A stretch of DNA of 64,000 nt. It comes from Physella acuta. Lineage: Eukaryota > Mollusca > Gastropoda > Physidae. Shown in pieces: positions 11,291-23,788 of the stretch. Position 1 is the stretch's first letter, and every line of letters starts with the position of its first letter. The position numbers and the translations under genes were made by a program. Below the pieces are notes generated by a model. The model did not search any database, was not told the origin of the DNA, and was given only the letters and a program-made list of their open reading frames with translations. The stretch spans positions 679,501 through 743,500 of the forward strand of contig NW_026731568.1 of NCBI RefSeq assembly GCF_028476545.1, in the 5' to 3' direction.

Positions 11291-11930
11291 TTAAGGAGTT
11301 ACTTTTTCCAATTTCGTTTGGAGGTGAAAGGGGAAGAAACTATAGAAATGGCTGAAGAAAATGTATATATCTACGAAAAGTGAGAAAAGAAATGAATTGT
11401 AATTCAGCTTTTTCAAAAAGTCATTATCGGAAACTTAGGAAAAGAAGCTTTTTATTGATCAAGAGCATTGGAATGAAACATTGTTAATATTATTAAAAAG
11501 TGGTTTATTTTATGTACTGTCTGTTTCTGCTTGTTTAAAATAATATGGACTACCAATACCTATTAGAAAATTTAAAACCAAATTAAGAGACTTAAAATTA
11601 AAAGGTTTCGTTAAAAACTCGGCAGTAAAACACCTATTTCGGCTGAGCATGGGTCTGATCACACTTCATATGCTGAAAAGACAGAAACATGTGAACTATA
11701 CTTCACCTACCCCGTGTCCCGCCAAGTCACAATGGGCAACTGTATCATTCACATGTAAAAAAAAACAAATTCAAAACAAAATAAGATTAATTTGGTGTGT
11801 CTCGAACCGTTACCCTCCGCTTGGTATCAATTACACTATCAGCTCAACTATTTAGGCACTATAGATCTCATGTATAATAAAAGAGCTACTTAAGAAACTT
11901 AACTAACGCTAATAGGCCCTTTTATTTTAA
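11288..11930. other. Non-coding, SINE-tail fragment inside
   Basis: Around 11640-11720 the sequence resembles the 3' part of the SINE seen at 21382-21655 (ctgatcacacttcatatgc..., agaaacatgtgaactat...). Nothing else is recognised. Confidence 0.45.
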
Positions 11931-12205
11931 ATTAAATTTTGCCACAACTATAAACAATTTTCCGGTTGCATAATTAAAATTGGTTTTCTTCATTTGAATA
12001 TGCCTTTATTTTTATTTTGCTTCTTTAAGCGAAATTGTGTTTATACAGTTAAAACACCTAAAATATTATTTTCAACAAAATCCCGTATCAAGTTCTCCAT
12101 ATTTAGCTGAAGATACTGATATCATAGCCGGTGAAAATATTTTTCGGACAGAAAGAGAGAGAGAGAGAGAGAATTTCGCACATGGGCTTTAATACATTAG
12201 GATTT
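11931..12205. mobile_element. Single arm of the fold-back (long-TIR) element
   Basis: It matches the right arm of the element at 23707-26571: AT-rich start, 'ttaaaacacctaaaatatt', then a (GA)n run, 'cgcacatgggcttt' and the AGGAT end. Only one arm is present. Confidence 0.6.
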
Positions 12206-13269
12206 CTCATACTCATGTATAATTTTGTGTATACTCACTTATCAATGGTTGTGTTTATGTAATATATTTTAAAATAAGCTTAATACATATTTGCTTGATT
12301 ATTTTAAATTCGTTTAGGTTAATTATCACCTGACAAAACACAAGTAATCGTTCCTCCTTATATAATAAATATTACATTATGGCAAATGATTTGTAATTTC
12401 ATTTTTCATGTAGTAAAGAAAAAAACAGCACTCGCTTTGGCATATTTTAATTGTAATGTTTAAACTAACTATAAATGTTTCAATTATATACCTATTCTTG
12501 TAAATTATGTAAAAAAAGAGCTATACAACTTTAATAATTACATCCCAGAGGTTTTAGAAAAATGTGTATTGATTTAATATCATCCACTGAAGTGTATTTA
12601 ACCATGTTAATTTGTGTTAATTTGCTTGCTTTTAAAAACTACAATGAATCATGCTACCTGGAGTTACGGCTAAGGTGACACTCGACTTAGTGGTGACAAA
12701 GAAAGTAATTAAGGCGAGGCCGGTTGATTTTTTTTTTTAAATTGCCAACCCTTTTATACGAGACAACTTTAAATTTAGACTGTGAAACTTGCAATTATTC
12801 TAAGACATTTTGGCATGACAAAACGTGGTTGTGGGATTAAAATTTTCGAAGTAAAAATTGCAAAAGAAATTTCAACATGTATGGTCCACTTCCAGAGTGG
12901 TATTAAGAATGATTAAATTTAACAATGTGACCTATATTCCACAGTAAATAACAAAATGTTATTGAGGGCATCTTGTGTTTTTATCTGTCCTGTAAAACCT
13001 CAATGTTTATCACTTCGTGGTTCAATGTTAGCAAGATTTTTTTTCTGATTTTTAATACAACGTTTAAAATATATTTTATATAATGTTTGTTTTATTCATG
13101 GTTTTTAACTAATTGATATGTAAAAAAAAATTAAGTTAATAAATACATTTCTCAAGTGCAAAGTAGGCCTACTTAGTCTCGATTAGATGCTTCACATCTT
13201 CCTGAAAGTTTACCTGCTACAATTTTGTAATAATTATTTTTCCTCTTTTAAAACCTGTAAAATTGTTAC
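12206..13269. other. Array flank, duplicated at 15120-16110 and 31110-32040
   Basis: The sequence is AT-rich without coding potential. Marker stretches such as 'tatcacctgacaaaacacaa' and 'acatcccagaggttttagaa' recur at 15220-15480, 31230-31470 and 41830-42070. The stretch was therefore copied within the first block as well as between blocks. Confidence 0.55.
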
Positions 13270-13321
13270 CTGTTTTAGATTTCCAAACGAGGAAAAAGCA
13301 TAGAACAAAATTACACCACAT
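13270..13321 (-). CDS. Orphan signal-peptide first exon
   Basis: On the minus strand, ATG opens a 17-codon hydrophobic leader (MWCNFVLCFFLVWKSKT) that ends in phase 1 at a good donor, ACAG|GTAACA. It has the same length, phase and flank as the first exons of IgR-2 to IgR-4. No matching Ig1a lies directly downstream; the next intact one belongs to IgR-1 at 4471, 8.8 kb away beyond the retrotransposon. It is either a usable alternative first exon for that copy or the relic of a lost gene. Confidence 0.6.
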
Positions 13322-13389
13322 GGTTAGCAAACACAATATTAGTCGTTATTCCAATGAAGGCCGATGTCTTCTGTCTTAACTAGCTGAAC

Positions 13390-13534
13390 ACTGCTATTCC
13401 AGCTGTCCATCCTATGACCAAGGACACAACAGTTGTAGCAGTTGTTGGTACACCAGCACGTGACGCGTCACATGTCACAGTAAAAGTCCCTCCCTCTTTT
13501 ATCACACTTGGGCTGACCAATATCTGACCATTTA
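13390..13534 (-). pseudogene. Truncated Ig1a exon of a lost receptor gene
   Basis: A good acceptor (gtag) starts an Ig1a exon of the IgR-2/3 type, with NGQILVSPSVIKEGGTFTV, TCDASRAGVP and IGWTAG. After about 48 codons the homology stops abruptly. The sequence changes to the flank normally found upstream of a signal exon (compare 16195-16225), and TAG follows. This is a recombination junction. With the signal exon at 13947-13998 it forms the 5' stump of a deleted receptor gene. Confidence 0.8.
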
Positions 13535-13946
13535 CTACAATGGAGAAATAATGCTTTGCTTTTTAAAGCACGTAAAATTAAGAAACACTTGAATACCGAT
13601 CTAATAGACAGTCAAGAGAAAATCACTTTGAGATGATAGGGTAATATACGTTTCAATTTTGGTTTAGATACATAAAATTATGATTATAATATTGACATAG
13701 ACCTTAAGGTACCCCTTTAGTAATTATTCGCGACTGAATATATCAGCTAACATTAATTTGCTTGCTTTTTTAAACTGCAATAAATCAAGACACCTGGAGT
13801 TACCGCACAGGGTGACACCCGACTTAGTGGTACAATCTAAAGCCAAAGTTAGTAAGCTGATAAAAAACTGCTCGTTTCAGTTGTGAGTTCTAAGGTAGAA
13901 TTAAAAGATAAGCTACTTTGTATTAGATTTCGTAACAAAACTTTAC

Positions 13947-13998
13947 CTGCATTCGATTTCCAGATGAAGAAAAATCCTAAAATAAAATTACAGAACAT
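13947..13998 (-). pseudogene. Signal-peptide exon of the truncated receptor
   Basis: ATG plus 16 codons (MFCNFILGFFFIWKSNA) end in phase 1 at GCAG|GTAAAG. The exon itself is intact, but the only exon it can join nearby is the truncated Ig1a at 13390-13534, so no full protein results. Splicing on to IgR-1 exons is conceivable but unsupported. Confidence 0.75.
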
Positions 13999-14300
13999 GT
14001 TTTGGAAAGTATTTCACTTAAGTCCACTGTGTGTGTGCAGCCAACTATGCCTGTCGTGTATCGCCGTCAAATGGTGGGTGACTCGACTGGTCGATGGGGG
14101 AAAACCTGAGCGTTAGCATTCTTATAGACATAACGCCAGGCTGGCGGGGTGAAGTGAATGCTGTGTAAAGTTTGATAGATCTCACCTCTGTATAATATAT
14201 ACTGTCATACAAGCAGGAAATAGATTCTTGACACACAGCGGGGTAGATGTAAATATTTAAGTGACATTATATGCCTTATTTAATAGGGGAACTAACTTGT
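13999..14300 (-). promoter_or_regulatory. Conserved 5' flank of the truncated receptor
   Basis: It matches 5461-5700, 39949-40200 and 49051-49310 (agtccactgtgtgtg..., aaatggtgggtgactcgac...). It is probably the shared promoter and 5' UTR region of the family. The CRE-like TGACGT of the other copies reads 'tgaagt' here. Confidence 0.4.
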
Positions 14301-14309
14301 TTTATTTAG

Positions 14310-14412
14310 GATGGGAACTAGCTTATCTATAAGGGAACTAACTTGTCTGTAAGGGAACTAACTTGTCTGTAAGGGAACTAACTTGTCTGTAAGGGAACTA
14401 ACTTGTCTTATT
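14310..14412. repeat. Short tandem repeat, 20-bp unit, about 5 copies
   Basis: The unit is 'gtaagggaactaacttgtct'. The same seed was expanded independently, with a longer unit, at 40275-40535, and is nearly single-copy at 30180-30215. Confidence 0.85.
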
Positions 14413-16110
14413 TTCAAATGCCCAATCTTAATGCATCTCAAAGAGTTATTAACTGAAATATTACACATTTAGTACGTATCATTGAAAAATAGAGGTAAGT
14501 GGGGGGGGGGGGTGTTATTGTTATTTTTTTGTATTGTTAGAATATGTTTATGACAGGCTGACTAACTCAGAAATATAGGTAGTAGCTTAGGTCAGAGCAG
14601 CAATATAGATCTACAGATTGCTTAATACAGGCCTAATAATGATGATGTTGATATTATACTATAACTTAAAAACTACAAAAAAAACTCAGACGTTTTGATG
14701 TTGAGGTCTCCCATATAAACACCAGGAACATACGTCAACAGAGCGTACATTTAACAAATCTGTAGATAAAATAAGGTGATATTTGGTCGCTGGCCAAATT
14801 TTTCTCTAAAGATGTTACTGGAGTAACACATCACAAGTAACTTAATTTTACACTACACCGATCAAGTAAATTCGTAAATATGTTTTAGACGCTAACAATA
14901 TTAACTTGTAACAAAAGTAAATCCTCACCTGTTGTGTTTCATCAGACGTAAAAACTTGCTCTGATCCTCATATATCACTAATTTAATGTGAATATACGAT
15001 TTCTGACTGTAATCACCTCTTTCGTGATGTAGCTTATTTGATTATTTTTTAAAGTAACCCCTTATCTATGCTGTGTTGTAAAATATCATTTGTTACCTCC
15101 CTTGCTTATGAACACATTTGTTAATCATGTATAATTTTGTTTATACTTATTATAAAATGGCTATGTAAGATATTTTTAAATATATATTTGACATATTTGC
15201 TTAATTTTTTTTTGTTAATTATCACCTGACAAAACAAAAGCAATCTTTCATCATTTTATAACAATATCTTACTTTAGCAATTAATGATTTGCTGTTTCAG
15301 CCGACCTACATATTTTCCTTTTTCTTGCAGTAAAGAAAAAAATAGCTTTCTCTTCAGCGTGTTTTAATTGCTATGTTTAAACCAAATTCAGCTGTTTTAA
15401 TTATAAACCTATTCTTGTAAATTATGTAAAAAGCTATACAACTTTAATAATTACATCCCAGAGGTTTTAGAAAAATGTGTATTGATTTATTATTATCCAC
15501 TGAAGTGTATTAAACCTTGTTAATTTTCGTGCTTTTAAAAACTTCAATAAACTATGACACCTGGAGTTACCGCACAGGGTGACACCCGACTTAGTGGTGC
15601 CACAGAAAATAATTAAAACATAACAAAACTTGGTACGTGGGACTAACATCTTCAAAAAACTATTTTCAACAACTGGTGTGTTCCTCTTCCAGAGGCTTTC
15701 AGTAACCTCAACTTAACACTAGCCTCGTTTTAAGATAATTTTTTAGCAAATAACAGTGTCGCCTATATTACTCAGTAAAGAAAAAAATACTCTTATGTTG
15801 TGTTTTTATCTGTCCTGTAAAATCTTTATGTTTATCACTTCCTGGTTCAATGTTAAGAAGATTTGTTTTTTTTTTTTTTACTTTCACATTTTTAATACAA
15901 AGTTTTAAATATATTTCATAAAAGTTTTGTTTTTTCGTGGTTTTTAACTAATGAATTTGTACATACAAAATTTGTAAATTAATACATAAATACATGTGTT
16001 AAGCGCGAAATACTTAGTCTCTATTTGACGCTTCACATCTTCCTACACGTTTAACTAGTTCATTTTCGTTATAAATATTTTTTATCTTTTAAAACCTGTA
16101 AAATTGTTAC
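14413..16110. other. Array flank, no gene seen
   Basis: The stretch is homologous to 30230-32040 and 41160-42120 in the other blocks. It is AT-rich with a poly-G run near 14500. Apparent short frames are not kept between copies. Confidence 0.5.
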
Positions 16111-16155
16111 CTGTTTTAGATTCCCATACTAGGAAAGAGAAATATGACACCACAT
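16111..16155 (-). pseudogene. Decayed signal-peptide exon
   Basis: This copy of the 13270-13321 exon is 7 bases shorter (45 against 52). The loss shifts the frame and gives TAG after eight codons (MWCHISLS). The donor ACAG|GTAACA is still present. Its right flank (16160-16225) is the piece that became fused to the truncated Ig1a at 13390. Confidence 0.7.
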
Positions 16156-17575
16156 AGTTAGGAAAGCAAACAAATTTAGTCCTTATTCCGCTGTATGCCG
16201 ATGATTCGTCTTAACTAGCTGAACACCATGTGAATAACCAACAAATTGCGGGTGACTTAACTGATAAGTGGAAACTAAAGCTTTAGCAAACCTCTAGACA
16301 TAAATCCAGGCTAGCTGTGTAAAGTAAAAGCTGTTTTACCTCCCTCGGGTCAATATACAGGCAGGAAATCAAATATTGATTATTGTCTCGCACACCACAA
16401 GAGGTAGAATAATTGTAACAAAAAGTGTCATTGACGGGGTAGATAAGTTATTATTTTCAGAATTAGTAGACAATAGTTTGTGTTGGAATAAGAGATTGAA
16501 AAGGAATGGGGTGGGTATGTGAAAGAGCGGTTTATGTGGTGTAAAGCAACTAATAGGCTTAGTTCACATGTGCGTATCCATCTTGAAATAAATAAACGTT
16601 TAATATAGATGAACGAGATTTCAATGGTTACATTAAATCAAGGATGCACAATTTAGACAAAATATTTTTTTTTTGTTCCATGACGTCATCAGGAAATTGG
16701 ATCCGCATGAACTAACCCAGAAAATAAATCTAATAAAACATAAATGTAAAATTAAATTTTGGAAAGTCTTATGACCGGCTTTGCAAATAGAAAGTTACAG
16801 TAACAAGTAGGCCTATACTTAGTCGGTAATGAGGTCCGATAACGATGTGTAAATTCAATACTTTAAAATGGATATAAAATTAATAGGCTGCGAGGATTTC
16901 AGGCCCTGTGGTAAAATTAATTAACAAGGTTAACTGCACAAGTACATGTAAATTTGCTGCACCGAAAATGCTAATGTGCTAATGACATGTACAGTGAAAC
17001 AAACATCACGTACTAGTCGTGACTTGGTCGGTCTAAAGAAAGAGCTCGAGTTACATATTCCCATCCCACCCTTTAATATACACCTTGATCTGCGTGTATC
17101 ATGTGGTGTCTGATAATTCTTAGTGGTCATCTGAACCACACATGTTGGCCCAGACACGTGGCGATTGGCCGCTAAGTCAGGTGACCACCGGCCAGTCAGC
17201 TAATATAAGACAGAGTAAAGCCTGGTGGAGAACAGAGAGCAGGGGCGGTAACCACGCTCAGGTCTACCTGGGTCTTGCCACATGCGAGGCTTAAATACAC
17301 CAGACACACACTCAAGGTGACTAAGCAAACAGACGTAAATATACTTGTGTAGGCAGCAGGACATTAAACCAACCGACCCCCCACCCCTAGTCAATTACAC
17401 CATTTAGATTTTTTTTCATTACCCCTACCTGTCTTTACCATTCCCCCTTATCAATTTCCCCGACGCTTTCAATAACATCTTTATAATAAAATCTCCTCAG
17501 GTTTCTCACAACACTTGATTGCTTGAAAGCTCTCTGCGATTAACAACGCATGAATTTTCCTGCTCTTTATTGATC
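16156..17575. other. Array flank with conserved block 17240-17400
   Basis: Between 17240 and 17400 the minus strand shares a short frame with 32845-33010 (…SHLECVS…MWQDPG…), ending at a conserved CCAG|GTAGA donor-like site that is also present near 43580. This could be a 5' UTR exon of the family or simply shared duplicated DNA. On the plus strand at 17155-17215, CACGTG, GATTGG and TATAAGA lie close together, but no gene follows. Nothing else is seen. Confidence 0.35.
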
Positions 17576-18719
17576 GGTGCGATGAATAAGTGTACACATT
17601 CAGGTATATGTTGTGTTTTATCAAAGCTTCATTTCCTCCCCCCCCCCACTACAGGTACTAACCCTCGATTAAATGTTGTGTTGCCTTCTATCAGAGTTTC
17701 AACCCCCCCCCCCCTTCTCCCTCTCTACTATAGGCACTAACCTTCAGTAGGTGTAACATCAACCACCTATCTATTGCGGAAATGTTGAAGAAAAACGAAA
17801 CTAATTTTATAAGTTTAAAAAAAAATTGAAACAATGTTGATCCATGTCAAATTAATTTTATTGAAATTCACCATTTAGTATTTTTGATTTTTTATCCATC
17901 ACTGATTGTCAACCCCTTATAAAAAATTTTAACATAAGAATCTATCAACACGTTTGTAATTATGGCAGCTCTACCCAGAGGCGTAGCGAGGGGGGGGGGG
18001 CAGGGAGAGGACATATGTCCCCGGGCGCCGACCTCAGGGTGGCGCCAAAATGGGTTGGAAAAACAAATTGAAAGTTAAATCAAAAGTCTGATCGGGGGGG
18101 GGGGGGTGCAAATGAAAAGTTCGAGGAGGGTGCAAATCGAAAGTTTGAGGGGGTGAGGGTGCAAATCGGGAAGGGTCGATACGCCTCTGGTTCTACCCCC
18201 AGTCTTGATAAGTAAAAAAGGTTATTGAACTTAGCCCTGAAGTTAAATGAGATCACGTACATATTTTATCGAAATATTTTTTTTTAATTTATGAGACAAA
18301 GTTGTTTTTTTTTATTATTTTCGGTGCATTTAATATCTCTTTATTATAAAGGTTTTTATAGTTCTTAAATTAAAGTGTAAATCTTAAAACTGAAAATTGC
18401 TACTTGGTTTGGCTTGTCGACTTAAAATAATTATCTGTTTCGTGTAGAAATAATTTTACTGAGAGTTAATACCACTAACTTATAAACAAGAAAATGATGA
18501 TTTAACTTTTTAAAAACGGTTATAACAGTAGGCACGAAGGCCTTTTACATATTGGCTTTTTTTTTTTTAAAACATAATAACATTTTAATAATAATTGCTA
18601 ATCATATCATATAAAATATAAGTGTACAAAATCAATAGCCAGTGGCCAGACGTGATAGAAGGTTATGGTTGAGGTCCCACAACCAGTAGAGAAGATTAAG
18701 TCAAGTAAGTAAAGTCATA
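17576..18719. other. 3' flank of IgR-2 (second array block)
   Basis: It is homologous to 1-1288 and 33200-34130 and carries the conserved ATTAAA at 18594-18599 on the minus strand. It contains the hAT element listed separately. Confidence 0.5.
17976..18189. mobile_element. hAT-type non-autonomous element
   Basis: Terminal inverted repeats are CAGAGGCGTA on the left and its complement TACGCCTCTG on the right. Flanks form an 8-bp target duplication, gctctacc at 17968-17975 and gttctacc at 18190-18197 (one mismatch). The homologous place in the IgR-1 block is uninterrupted, so the empty site can be read directly. The interior is G-rich and non-coding. Confidence 0.85.
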
Positions 18720-19379
18720 TCATACACATGAGTCAAATTTAGGAGTCAAATATGCATTTGCTGTGTCGTTGTACGCTGTTTCTTTTGGTGTATCGTACAC
18801 ATTTGTGTACTCGTTCAGTTCCTTCGTAGGAATAGAATTATTTTGTTTATCCGTGTTTAAAGTTGGTTGTGAATTTTGTGGCAAACTGTTGTAATGTATT
18901 GTTTGATTCTGTTGAATACCATGGTCACCATCAACGCTGTCATTGGTGGAGTGAGGGTCATCAACAGAGCTGTAGTGGTGTGTCTCATTCTGGAGATTCG
19001 GCTCTCTGGCAGATGTTGGGTCTGTAGCACCATATGTGGCATCGTGTCTGCCTGTCTCTCTCACCTCGACATAACCCCCGCTGGCGTCATTAACCTGCAC
19101 ATAACCGTCGTTGTCTGCTGGCGTTGGTAAAGTCCTACTGGTGGTTGATGTGGTAGGCTTTGGTTCACTTGGTTTCTTCGTGACTCGATTTGGACACCCT
19201 GAAATTTTTTTTAGATAATGAAACAATGTAAATTATCGTGTGCTTTTTACTTTCTCGTATATACGAAGTATAGAGAAAGTCTTGTAATCGTGCAAAAAAA
19301 AAATCGAGATTTTTGCAAATCTCGACGTTTTACATCTCACTGATACGGAAAAACATAATTTTGCAATCTTGTCCGTATG

Positions 19380-19425
<46 letters not shown>

Positions 19426-22400
19426 TGAGTGTCCGTGTGTAAACACGATAACTTGAGTACCGTTACAGCTAGGTTGATGAAATTTCATATATAAATATTT
19501 TATCAAAATCGTAGATCCGTATCAACTTTTGAGCGATTTCCGATAACCGGAAGTGGTACTTTTTCTACTTTGAATTTTTCAAAAGCCTATAACTTGAGTA
19601 CTATTTCAGATAGATAAATGAAATTTGATATGTAAGTAAAAGATCTAATTCTCTACATTCTGTCAAATTTTGAGTAATTTCCATTGACCTGAAGTACTTA
19701 TTTACGCTATTTCTGATTTCTCAAAAAACGCATGTAAATTTATAAAGTACTAATAATATTGCGCACTATTATGCACATCTTTATTTAGCGTTCACTTGGT
19801 GTGCATTTCCTTTTTCTACGAGATTATATTCTATGTTTAAAAATTTGAGTATTTAAAATGGATTAAAAATCATGTCTAGAAGTCTATATCCCGAGTTGAA
19901 ATCCCCCGTAGTGTTATATTAGAATATTCGAGAAAGTTTAGGGGAGATCACTCCCGGTTTATTACTTTCTAGTATACAGAGTATAGAGGAAGTATTGTAA
20001 TCGTGCACAAAAATCACAAGAAATTTTGAAAGTTTTCATTGTTGGACACCTCAGTAGGCCTACATCATATACGGACAATAGGGGACTGATTTTAATCGGA
20101 CAAAAATAATAAATGCAGATTGATCAAAATTTTGGCATTCCACGCGTAATCGAGTCGGAAAAACTGGGCTTTACAATTCTGTCCGCATTTCTGTGTTTGT
20201 ATGTGTGTGTGTGTGTAAACACGATAATTTGAGTACCGTTACAACTAAGTTTATGAAATTTTATATTTAAGTATTACATCAAATTTGTAGTTCTGTATCA
20301 ACTTTTCGGCGATTTCTGGTAACCGGAAGTGGAACTTATTCTACTTTCAATTTTTTTCAAAAGCCTATAACTTGAGTACTGTTTCAGATAGATAAATGAA
20401 ATTTCACAAGTAAATAAAATATCTAATTCTCTGCCTTTTGTGAAATTTTTCATTGTATAACGTTCTAATAATAGTCGGCACTATTACACACATTTTGTTT
20501 TGCGTTCACTTGGTGCGCAATTCTTTTTTCTCCTTGATTCTATTATATTTTAAAAAGTTTAAGTAATTAAAAATGGATAAAATCATGTCTAAATCCCGAG
20601 TTGCCATCCCCCGAGGTGTTATATAAAAATATACGAGAAAGTTAAGGGGAGATCACTCCCGGTTTATTTGTTTAAGATAATATAATGAAATGAGGGAGAA
20701 ATCGAACTTTGATTGAATGAATATAATAAATACATATTATAAAAAAAATTATATGTACGTATATTTACCATAACAAAACAACCAACCTTTTCTAAAATAA
20801 ACCGTTGGTACAGCAGCACCTACACCTACACCGACAACAAAAACCACTGGAAGAATGTAGTAGAACACGTTCACGTCGTTCTTGTTATCTGAATTATCGA
20901 AAGAAAGTTTGTTTATCTGTCGTAAACTTAAGCATCATTTTTTTTCTTTTTTTTCAAAAACTTTCCAACTTGGAAGAGTCCTATTGTTATACAATGATAC
21001 AAAAATATTGTATATAATATTCCTAATTATCCATTACATAATATACAAATGACAAAAGAGAAAACAGGTTTGTAAAAACCACTTGATCTGTGATAACAAT
21101 AAAATTGTGTATGTTATTTATACGCTTGTTGAGTAAGTTTAAATATATATAAAATGGACCAAAATATACAAACAAATATATACATTAACCCAATTGTAGG
21201 CATGTGTATATGTTCATGTTTCCAACTTCTAATGAACAAATAGTATTTTAAAATCTGGTTGTTTAGCCAGAAAGAAAATGTGTTCATTACGGAGGTCATG
21301 CTCATAAAAACAAAATCGATGCGTCAGTTAAAATGTACGTAACGCAAACGTTCATGACGTATATTTGAAGACAACTACCACAGAGGAGGGGACGGAGCAG
21401 TCTAGCGGTAGAGAGCTGTACTGCTAACCCGTAAGTCTCGATTTCGATTCCGGGTTCAAGTCAGGAGACCGTCCCTGAGTCCACCCAACTCTGATGAGTA
21501 CCTAACTCACGTTAGGAAAAGTAAAGGCGGCTGGGCATAGTGCTGACCACACTATCTCTTCATATGCCGAGGTCACAGAAACAAGTGAACTCTACTTCAC
21601 TTGCCTCATAGACCGTCAGGTTTGAAAGGGAAACTACTTAACTACTACAACAGAGTAGTATCTATCGTCAATCTCGTCACTACTAAGTTCACGTGGTGCT
21701 TAACACCGATCTCAATATTATGACATTGATTTTAAAATATGTTGGACTAATAAGCAGATTCATATTGTACTGTCGTAAATACTTTCCGCAGCATTGCCGA
21801 GTTGTAACCAACTACGAGAGTGGGACGTCTTTTATCTTCAAAGATGAAGTGATTACTATAGTAACAAAATGTTTCAGTGACAGATGTTAATCAGTTTAAA
21901 ACACAACTTCTACTTTAACTAAATCAATGTTTGTACCTGACGTATCTTTGTCTGGGGCCGGAGTTTGTGCAGCTGAAAAAAAATTAAATTATTGAATTAA
22001 TAATTATATTCAATTATTAAACAACATAGAGAATTTGTTTTTAACTTCTAAAAGTGAAAGTTCATACGTATCGAATCGCTCATCAACATTTTCAAGGTGC
22101 TACATTTTTTCAATTGACAAATTATTTTGGTAGATTATAATAGCATTGTAGATTTGATGAAAATATTTTTCTTTGTTAAGTTTAATTTTTAAATGACACA
22201 AAAATCTAGCTATCGTATATGTCTTCCTGTTAAGTGTCAAAATTAAAGTTAGGCTTTGTTTTATTTTTAAATGACAAATAACTGTGACTACCTAGTTTTG
22301 TATATATGGTCATATTCCCCATAATTATGTCTTCATTGTTTTCTGTAGCCATACACACATACGTGTAGCCATCATACATGTCTTCTGTTTGAAACTTCAG

Positions 22401-23740
22401 TGTTGACGTATGACGGTACTGGACACAGGTTGTCCCTAAACTGACCAGCACAGGTTCAGCAACTGATATATCGTTTTGCACAGGATATGACGTGAAACTG
22501 TTGACGTCATAGGTAAAATGGCCGTACTTCCAGGTAAAGGTTAAAGCTTTTGGACCCTGTTGTTGCAGTAGAATTTTAAAAACTTAATGTTTTTATATAC
22601 TGCTTCAGCCTAAAAAATGAATAAAAGACCTAATTCTAAAGAAATTAAACTCACATTGACATTACACGTCATGGTAACATTAGACCCTGTAGGATTGACT
22701 GACTGGTATGGACCCAGTCCCTCTTCATACTGGGGAACTAACACCAGAGACAGTGGTACTGCTCGGGCTGTTTGAAAATATAAACACATATCGATATGAG
22801 GAGCATTATTTTTAACTATGTTATACATTAAATAGTAAACATTACGACAATGAGTGTCTGTAAAAGTATAACGGCACAGAACTGTTTATTAAGTTACAAG
22901 TAATAATTATATGAAAAGTAACTTTTCTAAAAAAAATATATATGACTATAGAATCTAAAAGAACTTACTCAATCCGGTCACATTTTGATACTTGAATGCT
23001 GATATTGTGTCACCCACTGTATTTAAGTATGAAGCGTTACAGAAAAACAAGCCAGCATCTGTACATTTAGCATCATAGACCACCATTTCTATTTTCATCG
23101 TGTTCCTGTTGTTTGGTATAGAAGATATTTCTTGTTGGCTTCCACTAAAGTTAACAGTCCAATTTCTGGCGAGTGATGATTGTTGTAGAAACTGGTGAAA
23201 AAAATTAAACAGACTGTGTATATTAAAAAATAATCTATAGAATATCATAACCATTTATGAATGATTAAGTGAATGCATTATTAATAGAACATCTAAACCC
23301 ACAAAGCACTCAGTGAACTGTTATAACAGCAAACTACTACAAAAGTTCTCATTTCTCACAGAAGAGTTAAAAGGGGGTGGAAACAGCCTGTATCTCGCAT
23401 ATGTTGTTGGTACTGCTGCCCCTGCTGTCCATCCAATGGCCAAAGAAAAAACAGTTGTAGCAGTTGTTGGTACACCAGCACGTGATGCGTCACATGTCAC
23501 AGTAAACGATCCTCCTTCCTCAATCACACTTGGACTGACCAATGTCTGACCATTTACTACAATGGAGAAATAATAATTTGCTTTATAAACCATGTGATAT
23601 AAAGTAAAACTTGAAAACCGCTGCTGAATCAATAGAAAATCACGAAAAAAATCACTTGGAGATAATAGGGTAAAATACGTTTCATTGAAGTTTAGATGCA
23701 TAAAAATTATCCTTATTTTTATATAAAAGCACATGTGCGC

Positions 23741-23788
<48 letters not shown>

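Noticed and set aside
17155-17240. Plus-strand promoter (CACGTG, GATTGG, TATAAGA)
   Set aside because: No plus-strand gene follows, and the TATAAGA is not kept in the homologous stretches at 32.8 and 43.5 kb.
21382-21655. Functional tRNA gene
   Set aside because: A- and B-box resemblance is present, but the cloverleaf is degenerate and followed by a SINE body with a second truncated copy at 30915.
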